This document shows positions 15,822 to 23,125 of a stretch of 36,508 bases of DNA, piece by piece. Both the position numbers and the translations under genes were made by a program. The notes under the pieces are model-generated. The model was not told the origin of the DNA, made no database searches, and saw nothing but the letters and a program-made list of their open reading frames with translations. Each line of letters begins with the position of its first letter. Position 1 is the stretch's first letter. The DNA lies in the NCBI GenBank assembly GCA_013002105.1, contig JABDKS010001042.1, positions 1 through 36,508 on the forward strand. The letters are read 5' to 3'. This stretch comes from Pirellulaceae bacterium (GTDB lineage Bacteria > Planctomycetota > Planctomycetia > Pirellulales > Pirellulaceae).

Positions 15822-18671
15822 ATGAAACGAATTGCCGTTCTAGCGGTTTTGGGGGTGTCCTGTTTTTTGTTGACCGGGGGCGGATCGGTGCTGCCTGGGC
15901 AGAGCCCCCGGTCCGACACGACGCGTCCCTCTGGGCGGTCCGATCAACCGCCGAAAGAAATGGGGCCGACTTCGGATCGAGGCACGTGGGCTGACCAGTT
16001 GTCTAAGGGGCGTTACTCCAGTCGCCAGCGTGCGACGCTGCAAATGTGGGGATCGCGAGACGATTTGCGTGACCAAGTGCAAGAAGCCGCACGGCATCCT
16101 GATCCTGAAGTGGCGGGTCGGGCGAAGTGGATCTTGCAGCAGTGGCGCCGTGGTGCAGTCCCAGAAATGTCACCGCGTGTCCGTGCGTTGCTTCAGCAGG
16201 GCGACGATCCGGCGGCGATCGTCGAACTGATGGAATTGGGTCGATTCGCCTCGGCGGTCATCGCCGTCCAAGAGTCCGAACAGTCGGTCGAGTTCGATGC
16301 CATCGCAGAACGCGTGTCGCGAGCGATTGCGTTACGGTTTCCTTTTTTTGTGCAACAGGCAATCCAGACAGATTCGCTGCGAGAGCTGATTGAATTGCTT
16401 GACCGAACGGCGGTCAATAAGGAAGTGGCCGTGAGCCGACTCCGCTTGATCCAGTCGCAAGGCGTCGACATTGATTCTGGCACGCGGCTGTTGCCTATCG
16501 CGATGTCATCGCAGACCCTGCAAGACCAGCGGGTCGTAAAGATCGTGTTGTTGAATTTTCTCGGTCGTCACGACGAAGCGCTTGCCCAGAGCGAGATGAG
16601 TAACGAACTGGACTTCGTTCGCATCAGTCAAAAATTGGGACGCCAATGGCAAGCATTGGCGACCGATGGTGCTGACTTGGCCAAAAATTCGGATGCAAGT
16701 CATCAGGTGACACATTGGGTGCAAACGCTCGTGGGGGCCGATCGATCCGGAGACGGCGATTTGTATTCCAAGGCAATCGAATCCTTGTTGACCGTCAGCC
16801 GCGACGACGTCGACTTTGATGTGGCGTGGAAAGCGTTAACGATGCATGGCGAAGTTGACGCAGCGCTAGAAATGTTGGACGAACAGACACCCGAAGCTTT
16901 GGTCGATGTGGCGTTGGCGGCCTCGCGTCCGGCAGAGGCGATGACCAAGCTGGGTTTCCGTGTTTCCGAAATCGATGTTCGGTTGGAATCCTGGATATCC
17001 GACGCATTAGATGACCAACTGGTGGCTTCGACCGATCCGGATTCGGAGCGTGAACTGAGTCTTTCGATCCGTCGATTACTTGCCTTGATGAAATGTTTGA
17101 TTGCGGTGGGGCGAGACGACCAGGCGAGGGAAATTGCGGACCGATTGTCCAGCGAAACCATCGATGGACGGCTGATTACCTTGGGGCGGTCTCCCAACGT
17201 ACAAACGCTTCGCGATCGGGTGCTTCAGAATCTTGTATCGACGGCCCACAGCGAATGGGTACCGGATCTTGCGGTGCAAGCAGGCGAACGATCGATCACC
17301 GCGTCGGGGCGTTGGTACGTCGCTCGCGTTTTACCCGATACGGAGATTGCAACGCTGGACCTTATGCTGGGCGCGATTTTGTCTCTGCATCGGCATGCTT
17401 CTTATCACGAACGATTTTCGATGGTTTGTGATTTGCTACGTGGTGAGATTCCCGACGGATTTGATCCCGACAGGGATTTTGATCGCCTCTTTACGCAACT
17501 AGCAAAGCGCAGTGCAGCGTCGCGGTTGGCACCTAACGATCCTCGGACACGCCGATCCCAGATGAACCATGACATCGTGGCGTTTTTCTCCCGACACGGA
17601 CGCACCGACCTGGCAGATGAATGTTTGAAAGAGTTGGTGCTCAAAGGCGACACCGAGGCGCTACTTGAACTTGCCAAGAATGAGGCCGATTCTGGAAATG
17701 CCGAAACGGCAGATCAGTATTTTCAGCTGACCTGGGACAGAGTTCAAAGCAACGGGCGGGGGCGCGGCTTGTCGCGCGCGTCTGATGACGACGCAATCAT
17801 CGCGACGAAGGCCATGATCGGTCAGTGGCTGGTCGCACGTCGTCGCGGTGATCAAGCACAGAGCGAACGTTTGAGACGTCAAATCGAACTGACGCTTTGT
17901 TCACCGTCCACGGGATTCATCAACGAAGTGGCGGGTTACTTGAGTGAAATCGGAGAAACCGAATTAGCCTCCAACGCATATCGAGCCGTCCTGCCCGTCG
18001 CAATATTTGATGCCGATCAGGGTACGGAGTTCTATGACATCGCTCGGGGCTACGCCACCATGATCCGTAGTCAAAATCCTGACGATGCGATCCGTTGGTT
18101 CGATTTGGCGGTCAGTGAGACGATACAGACAAGTTTTTTTCGATCGTCCGCGTACATTACGCTACCACTGTTTATCCGGCGTTGGGGACTCGAAGCCGCC
18201 ATCGATCGCCGTGACGCTAAGCGTGCACGTGAGAATTTGGATCGCATTTTGAAGCTGGACCCGTTGGACATTACGTTTGCCGAGGAACTGCTGCCGAAAA
18301 TGCGTGATGCAGGCATGGGAGAGGAAGCCTATCGCGTCTTCGATCAGGTTTTTGATGATGGCAAGGAGTACTTGAAGCGATTTCCGATGGATGCGACTAC
18401 TGGTAACAATCTGGCCTGGGTCGCCGCGATGAATGATCGGCGATTGGAGGAGGCTCTGACGATGTCCGAACACACGGTATTCCTGGAGCCTGACAGCGCG
18501 ATCTATCGAGATACACTTGCCGAAATTCTGTTCCGCATGGACCGAAAAAAAGAGGCGCTTCACATCGAAGAAAGCTGCCTCTTGGATGACCCCACGCAGT
18601 GGCATTTGCATCAGCAGGTCAAGAAATACCGCGAGGCAGTTTTGGCTGACAAAATCGATCAGCCGAATTGA
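15822..18671 (+). CDS. Large exported TPR-like repeat protein
   Basis: This 949-residue protein has a Sec signal peptide (MKRIAVLAVLGVSCFLLTGG, cleavage before QSPRS likely) and a Pro/Ser/Arg-rich linker to about residue 60. The rest is alpha-helical with repeated helix-turn-helix patterns. Near the C-terminus, the stretch around NNLAWVAAMNDRRLEEALTM and YRDTLAEILFRMDRKKEAL is a clear tetratricopeptide pair. TPR superhelices bind peptides or other proteins, so it is probably an envelope scaffold. The ATG at 15822 is preferred over a TTG at 15771, because it starts exactly at the signal peptide. I do not know a named family for the whole chain. The gene is convergent with the glycine-zipper gene, with only 20 bp between stops. 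Confidence 0.75.
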   Translation: MKRIAVLAVLGVSCFLLTGGGSVLPGQSPRSDTTRPSGRSDQPPKEMGPTSDRGTWADQLSKGRYSSRQRATLQMWGSRDDLRDQVQEAARHPDPEVAGRAKWILQQWRRGAVPEMSPRVRALLQQGDDPAAIVELMELGRFASAVIAVQESEQSVEFDAIAERVSRAIALRFPFFVQQAIQTDSLRELIELLDRTAVNKEVAVSRLRLIQSQGVDIDSGTRLLPIAMSSQTLQDQRVVKIVLLNFLGRHDEALAQSEMSNELDFVRISQKLGRQWQALATDGADLAKNSDASHQVTHWVQTLVGADRSGDGDLYSKAIESLLTVSRDDVDFDVAWKALTMHGEVDAALEMLDEQTPEALVDVALAASRPAEAMTKLGFRVSEIDVRLESWISDALDDQLVASTDPDSERELSLSIRRLLALMKCLIAVGRDDQAREIADRLSSETIDGRLITLGRSPNVQTLRDRVLQNLVSTAHSEWVPDLAVQAGERSITASGRWYVARVLPDTEIATLDLMLGAILSLHRHASYHERFSMVCDLLRGEIPDGFDPDRDFDRLFTQLAKRSAASRLAPNDPRTRRSQMNHDIVAFFSRHGRTDLADECLKELVLKGDTEALLELAKNEADSGNAETADQYFQLTWDRVQSNGRGRGLSRASDDDAIIATKAMIGQWLVARRRGDQAQSERLRRQIELTLCSPSTGFINEVAGYLSEIGETELASNAYRAVLPVAIFDADQGTEFYDIARGYATMIRSQNPDDAIRWFDLAVSETIQTSFFRSSAYITLPLFIRRWGLEAAIDRRDAKRARENLDRILKLDPLDITFAEELLPKMRDAGMGEEAYRVFDQVFDDGKEYLKRFPMDATTGNNLAWVAAMNDRRLEEALTMSEHTVFLEPDSAIYRDTLAEILFRMDRKKEALHIEESCLLDDPTQWHLHQQVKKYREAVLADKIDQPN

Positions 18672-18691
18672 CCCACAGAGAACGTCTGTAT

Positions 18692-19402
18692 CTAAAACCG
18701 AAAGTGGAAATCTGATCGCGGCGATCGCGTGGTTCGGTGATGATAGCGATGATCATGGTGGCGGTACGGTGATCCGTAATGCGATGGAGTCACAATGACG
18801 GGAGCCGGAACGACGCGATGGTGAATGATCGGGTGTTCGACGATGACTGGTTGCTCTACGACCACCGGGGTTCGAATCGGCGCAGGAGCTGTCGCTTGTG
18901 CGGGGCTCGGGGCACGTTGCAGCGCTGTGATCACATTCTGGCTGACGCCCTGCTGGTGCAACGCGATAATGTCCGCGACTTGCAGTTGCTGTCCGTAACC
19001 ACGTTGTTGGATTTGATTGATGATAATGCTCTCGCCTACCCCGCTTCGCGACATCGATACCACATCGTTCAATGAGACAGCGGATTGCATGATGACGGCT
19101 CGCTGCTGTTGCTGCTGATACTGCAATTGCTGCTGCTGATAATATCGCTGTTGGCTACGAATCGCCGCATCCTTGTCATTCGCGTCGCCGAGGATCCCGC
19201 CGGCAACGGCACCGATCACTCCACCGATCGCGGCACCTGCACCAGCTTCGTCGTTGTGATCTCCGATCAAGCCGCCCGCGACCGCGCCGGCCAATCCGCC
19301 CAGCGTGGCACCACGCTGCTTGTTGGTTTGTGCGGATGCGACGGACGTGAATAGGCAAAATGTCGCAATCCAAGTAGTCGTGCGAACAGTGGAAAGGCTC
19401 AT
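18692..19402 (-). CDS. Exported glycine-zipper protein with Gln-rich segment
   Basis: This 236-residue protein starts with a signal peptide (cleavage after VASA, residue 24). A glycine-zipper stretch follows (31-73), with repeats such as GGLAGAVAGGLIGD and GGVIGAVAGGILGD, the kind that packs in or across membranes. Residues about 84-101 are Gln/Tyr-rich and about 110-163 contain two similar helical units around LNDVVSMSRSGVGESIIINQ and VADIIALHQQGVSQNVITAL. The C-terminus is Pro/Val- and then His/Arg/Tyr-rich. ATG 19402 is preferred because AAGGA precedes it by about 8 bases and it opens the signal peptide. An outer-membrane or periplasmic role is likely; precise function is unknown. Confidence 0.8.
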   Translation of the reverse strand: MSLSTVRTTTWIATFCLFTSVASAQTNKQRGATLGGLAGAVAGGLIGDHNDEAGAGAAIGGVIGAVAGGILGDANDKDAAIRSQQRYYQQQQLQYQQQQQRAVIMQSAVSLNDVVSMSRSGVGESIIINQIQQRGYGQQLQVADIIALHQQGVSQNVITALQRAPSPAQATAPAPIRTPVVVEQPVIVEHPIIHHRVVPAPVIVTPSHYGSPYRHHDHRYHHRTTRSPRSDFHFRF

Positions 19403-19835
19403 TAGATCGTCCTTGAATATCTCGAATCGGGGCCAGAGCCGGTGGGTGAATGCCACGGGTTCGTTGTCAGTTCCGGCAGGGATAGATGTTTACATCGACA
19501 CAGGACAGGATTAGTCGGAGCCGAGTCGCGGAATCAATCCCACTTCCGTGTTTCCCGAGCATGAAACACCTGTTCACCCGTCAACACGACGTATCTCGCC
19601 AGGTGACAGCAAATGGAGTTGCCATTAGACGGTAGGCCAGGGTGTGACCGGGCGCGACATTGCCAGGACAGGTCGGGCGTTCACAAAATCAAAGTTTGTC
19701 CTCGCAGCGGGCACTCCGCTGGCACAATGCTGTCACGAGAAATAGCTGCGATAGGCAGGTGATCGGTTCGCCGTAGTTTGTCGCTGATGGGCGACGGGCA
19801 CTATGCACGTGCGATCACGCCGCGGGGCTGCGAGG
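19403..19835. other. Intergenic region, no gene seen
   Basis: This stretch lies between the start of the glycine-zipper gene and the end of nrdR, both on the minus strand. It must hold the promoter of the glycine-zipper gene. I see no open frame with family support, no RNA landmark and no strong terminator. The AAGGA Shine-Dalgarno sequence for the glycine-zipper gene lies at its left edge. Confidence 0.55.
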
Positions 19836-20306
19836 CTACAGTGACTCGACGCGCTCGGGTTCCATAATGGCCGAGATGGCCTGAATAAAATCTTGAGCGT
19901 CGTGGAATTCGTGATAGACGCTCGCAAAGCGAATGTAGGCCACCTGATCGAGTTTGCTGAGATGCTTCATGACGATCCGCCCGACTTCCTTAGCAGGAAC
20001 TTCGGATTCAAACTCGCGGTAGATATCCGCTTCGATATCTTGGACCAGCCGCTCGATCACGGCACTTTCGATCGACCGTTTACTACAGGCTCGTTCAATT
20101 CCCCTTCGGATTTTTTCGCGATCCAGTGGCTCACGCGTCTCATCACGCTTGACGATCCGTAGCAAAAGTTGCTCGATCTTCTCCAGCGTGGCGAATTTGC
20201 GGTTACAGGAACTGCAAACGCGTTTTCGCCGTACCATATATCCCTCGTCCGCGGCCCGAGTGTCGAGCACGCGATCGTTGTCGAGATGGCAATAAGGACA
20301 TCGCAT
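19836..20306 (-). CDS. nrdR: Transcriptional repressor NrdR
   Basis: This 156-residue protein matches NrdR in length and layout. The N-terminal zinc ribbon is MRCPYC (C3, C6) with the second pair in VCSSC (C31, C34). An ATP-cone domain follows (about 49-139) with VKRDETREPLDREKIRRGIE and the end YIRFASVYHEF. NrdR senses dATP/ATP and represses ribonucleotide reductase genes by binding NrdR boxes. No ribonucleotide reductase gene is in this window. It starts at ATG 20306, the first residue of the zinc ribbon, and is divergent from the bPH2 protein gene. Confidence 0.97.
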   Translation of the reverse strand: MRCPYCHLDNDRVLDTRAADEGYMVRRKRVCSSCNRKFATLEKIEQLLLRIVKRDETREPLDREKIRRGIERACSKRSIESAVIERLVQDIEADIYREFESEVPAKEVGRIVMKHLSKLDQVAYIRFASVYHEFHDAQDFIQAISAIMEPERVESL

Positions 20307-20438
20307 AATGGCACCGAAATGACGTAACGCGCTGGGGACGATATAGTATCACTTGCGCAGGTGGGGTTCGGCAAGCCCCGCGATCAGCGTCCCGGTCGTA
20401 TTCTCCGATTGCTACCAACATTCAAACGAAGCAGGGCT

Positions 20439-21071
20439 ATGTCGACTCCCGAAGAAGAATCCGCGGAAATCACTGACGCCGAACGTCAACACGATCTTGA
20501 AACAAAGGGGACACCGCTGGGGGCGGAAGAATCTGCCGCGAGCAAGTTCCGTCAGGAGGTGGCAGCCAAGACAGCGGGATTGGATGATTATGATCCCGAA
20601 GAAAACATCTGGTCGGGCGGTTATAGCCCCAAAGCGATGATCGGAACGTGGGTTTTAGTGTCCATTATCAGTGTCGCGATTTTGATTGCATCCGCATTTG
20701 TAGCTCAGTTAACGATGTTGATGGCAATTGGCATCGTGGTCGTGCTCTGGGTCATTACTAGTCTTGTGTACATCTGGCGAAGGCTTGGTGTTCATTATCA
20801 ACTAACAACTCAGCGATTCATCCACCAAACCGGCGTGTTGACACGCCAGACAGATCGAATCGAAGTGATCGACATCGACGATGTCAGTTATTCCCAAGGT
20901 CCTATTCAACGAGCTTTGGGAATTGGCACCATTGAATTGTCCAGCAGCGATTCGTCCCATCCACAACTGTCAATGATTGGTATCGCGAATGTGAAAGAGG
21001 TTTCCGGATTGATAGATGACATTCGTCGCACGGAACGGCGCAAACGAAGTTTGCATATCGAATCCATCTGA
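20439..21071 (+). CDS. Membrane protein with bacterial PH domain (bPH2 / DUF304)
   Basis: This 210-residue protein has an acidic, soluble N-terminal part (1-60), two adjacent membrane helices (about 67-89 and 91-113) and a C-terminal PH-like domain (about 117-198). The last shows the usual pattern YQLTTQRFIHQTGVLTRQTD, then IEVIDIDDVSYSQGPIQRAL, GIGTIELSSSD and a final helix. bPH2 proteins (YdbS/YdbT type) are membrane-associated; their ligand is generally unknown. ATG 20439 is chosen because AGGG precedes it and the upstream extension to 20361 has no support. The GYF_2 gene follows 70 bp later and may be cotranscribed. Confidence 0.85.
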   Translation: MSTPEEESAEITDAERQHDLETKGTPLGAEESAASKFRQEVAAKTAGLDDYDPEENIWSGGYSPKAMIGTWVLVSIISVAILIASAFVAQLTMLMAIGIVVVLWVITSLVYIWRRLGVHYQLTTQRFIHQTGVLTRQTDRIEVIDIDDVSYSQGPIQRALGIGTIELSSSDSSHPQLSMIGIANVKEVSGLIDDIRRTERRKRSLHIESI

Positions 21072-21141
21072 GCAAAATGGTTTTTATATTCCGCGGGTGT
21101 TGTTGGTCGCGTTTTCTATTTGTTGTAAGAGGGCCCACGCA

Positions 21142-21552
21142 GTGGCGGAATGGTTCGTCAAAGTTAGCGAGAGTGAATCCGATGAAGGTGTCATCGGACC
21201 ATTAAGACCGAGTGAGTTGTTGGCGATGGTGCGCAAGGGTGACGTTGTGCCGGAGTCCAAAATTCGTAAGGACAATTCCGCTTGGTTCGAAGCGGTCGAG
21301 GTGGGTGGTTTGTTTGAAGCGGCGATTCGCCCCACGATTTCCTATTTTTGTCCACATTGCGACAGTCCGATTCCAGAGCCACCGGTGGTTTGTGCCAAGT
21401 GTCTCAAGGATGTTCGCAAAGCGCGAGAGGAGATCAAGGAAAACGCAATCTCCAATCGCGATGACGATTCGCTCCGAACTCAAGCTGGCCGAAGTGTGCA
21501 GAGCTGGCTGAAGAAAAAGGTCCAAAAGAAAGACCAAGCCGGCGGCGGTTGA
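21142..21552 (+). CDS. GYF_2 domain protein with zinc ribbon
   Basis: This protein has 136 residues when started at GTG 21142, which has GAGGG eight bases upstream and begins the conserved MAEWFVKV. Residues about 2-62 fit the GYF_2 (DUF4339) pattern: an aromatic start, GVIGPLRPSELLAMVRKGDV, then an aromatic tail with AWFEAVEV. GYF_2 domains are thought to bind proline-rich peptides. A zinc ribbon with two CxxC pairs (FCPHC and CAKC) follows at about 70-95, and the tail is charged and lysine-rich. No signal peptide is seen, so it is probably cytoplasmic. A longer frame to 21016 overlaps the preceding gene and is less likely. A strong terminator follows ten bases after the stop. Confidence 0.75.
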   Translation: MAEWFVKVSESESDEGVIGPLRPSELLAMVRKGDVVPESKIRKDNSAWFEAVEVGGLFEAAIRPTISYFCPHCDSPIPEPPVVCAKCLKDVRKAREEIKENAISNRDDDSLRTQAGRSVQSWLKKKVQKKDQAGGG

Positions 21553-21562
21553 GCGATAAAAA

Positions 21563-21624
21563 AAGCCTGGCAAAACAGGTCTCAGTGCTCTGCACTGGGC
21601 CGTCTTGTCAGGCTTGTCGTTTTT
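21563..21624. terminator. Bidirectional intrinsic terminator between convergent genes
   Basis: A long hairpin pairs 21563-21576 (AAGCCTGGCAAAAC) with 21602-21615 (GTCTTGTCAGGCTT), with two G-U pairs, and continues through an inner stem CAGTGC/GCACTG. It has an A-run on the left (from 21558) and five T on the right (21620-21624), so it can end transcripts from both the GYF_2 gene (plus) and the BBP7 gene (minus). Confidence 0.85.
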
Positions 21625-21646
21625 GTCAGGCGTGTTGTTGCCCGTC

Positions 21647-21678
21647 AGGCCGGTCGAACCTAAGACCGGTCGAACCTA
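21647..21678. repeat. 16-bp tandem duplication carrying the stop codon of the BBP7 gene
   Basis: The units 21647-21662 and 21663-21678 match at 15 of 16 positions (core CCGGTCGAACCTA). On the minus strand each unit begins with TAG: the true stop at 21676-21678, and a second TAG 16 bases further, in a shifted frame. It lies beside the terminator at 21563-21624, and its left end shares GTCAGGC with two further copies at 21607-21613 and 21625-21631. Confidence 0.85.
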
Positions 21679-23007
21679 GATGCGGATTTCTGCACCGAAG
21701 GTGACGCCATAGAAGAAGATGTCGTCATCCATCTGGATTTGGCTGCCCATTGACGGCCGTACAATCGTTTGGATTTGCTCTGGAGCCGTGGCAGCACCTG
21801 TGAGGTACCACAATTCTGCACCACCGCGAATCGTCAATGCTTGTCCGAGGTGATAGCGAAGGCCCGATCCGATTTCAAAGAACCCGGCGATTTCTTCGTC
21901 ATCGTCCGAATTGGCCAAGATGGCCGCGCCGTCGTTAAACAGTTGCACATCCGAGTCAGCAAAATTCAAGAACATGCCTGCACGTCCGCGGAAATCCGCG
22001 TATGCAAAACGTCCGACGGGGTACAGCAAATCCATTCCCACTTGTCCGCCGAACATCTGGTTGGCGGTGGAGCTTCGTAGCAGCCCCGCTTCGCCAGTGC
22101 CTTGCAGTGACTGATAAAAGAAGTCTTCGTCGTAATCGATGTAGCGTAGTCCGACAAGCAGCTTGGCGGCATCCCAACCGATCAAAGTTTTGTTCGCTTC
22201 CAAACTCCAGTATTCAGCGAAGTAGGTCGTGCTTTGTGTCACGGCGTTGTTGAACGTACTCAAGCTTGCGGCACTGACGGGGTTTCCTGGGATTAACGCT
22301 GTGTTGATTCCACCTGCGGAATTACCCAATGCGTAGCCCATGTCCCACTCAATTGGTCCGGTGATCGTGAACTCGTAACCGTGGACACAGTCCGGGACAC
22401 TACCGGCGGTGATTCGGTAGCCCCACTCGAGATCGAACCCGTCCATGCCGTAATAATGATTCAGCGAATAGCGGTCTTCACCGTCGCGTTCCATGTACAG
22501 TGCCTCGACCGAAAGGAAACGATAGGGGTCACACGGAATGCATGAATTCATGCTCGGTGCGAACCGGTCCATCGACGGAGCCGAATAGGAACCGCGACAG
22601 GAGCCGCCACACAGGCGTCCGCACAATGTGCAGTCTGACAAGAAAGCCACCTGTTCCAAGGCATTGCCGTTTTGAATAGCTGACCCTATCGTGCCTTGGC
22701 GGACACCAGCGGTTTGCACGGCGGCACGACTGCCAGTGCGACGGCTGGAGTTGGCGGCGGTTGGAACGTCGATCGCTGCCGCGTTAACAACCCGGTAGTT
22801 CTGACCACCATTGTTGATCGAGCGGTTTGGACTCGACGCGGTCGTTTTCAGCGAGCTGCTAGGGCTCTGTGACAAGAATTTCAGCAGTCCTCCCGACTGA
22901 GCGTCAGCAGTGTTGCAAGTTGCAACGACAATGGTCATCGCGACGCATGACGCCACAAGGCGACTCTTGCTCTGAGCCAGGCAGCGTGTGATCGAATGGA
23001 TCTTCAT
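21676..23007 (-). CDS. BBP7-family outer-membrane beta-barrel protein
   Basis: This 443-residue protein has a signal peptide (SCVAMTIVVATCNTADA, cleavage before QSGG). A low-complexity Ser/Asn/Ala region follows to about residue 120, then a Cys-rich motif with CTLCGRLCGGSC and IPCDPYRFLSVEALYMERDG. This leads into an amphipathic beta-strand region to the C-terminus, where alternate hydrophobic residues and Gly/Tyr turns are clear. BBP7 (DUF1551) barrels are largely a planctomycete family. The last strand ends FYGVTFGAEIRI, as expected of an outer-membrane barrel. ATG 23007 has GAGG about seven bases upstream and starts the signal peptide; a longer frame to 23082 is not supported. It lies 118 bp downstream of the secretin-like N-domain gene on the same strand. 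Confidence 0.8.
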   Translation of the reverse strand: MKIHSITRCLAQSKSRLVASCVAMTIVVATCNTADAQSGGLLKFLSQSPSSSLKTTASSPNRSINNGGQNYRVVNAAAIDVPTAANSSRRTGSRAAVQTAGVRQGTIGSAIQNGNALEQVAFLSDCTLCGRLCGGSCRGSYSAPSMDRFAPSMNSCIPCDPYRFLSVEALYMERDGEDRYSLNHYYGMDGFDLEWGYRITAGSVPDCVHGYEFTITGPIEWDMGYALGNSAGGINTALIPGNPVSAASLSTFNNAVTQSTTYFAEYWSLEANKTLIGWDAAKLLVGLRYIDYDEDFFYQSLQGTGEAGLLRSSTANQMFGGQVGMDLLYPVGRFAYADFRGRAGMFLNFADSDVQLFNDGAAILANSDDDEEIAGFFEIGSGLRYHLGQALTIRGGAELWYLTGAATAPEQIQTIVRPSMGSQIQMDDDIFFYGVTFGAEIRI

Positions 23008-23125
23008 GATCGAACCTCGTGGACTCTCGGTACGGGTGACACCCGAATACGGTTGAACCGATTCAATGGGATGGACTAACAAGTTGATACGATCACTCTC
23101 GCGGCCGCGGTCAACGTGTGGCTAT

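Noticed and set aside
18866..18880. GGTTCGAATC resembling a tRNA T-loop
   Set aside because: No acceptor stem or anticodon arm around it; it lies inside the glycine-zipper gene.
19720..19733. TGGCACAATGCTGT resembling a sigma-54 promoter
   Set aside because: The -12 element does not match TTGC and no gene with a suitable start follows on that strand.
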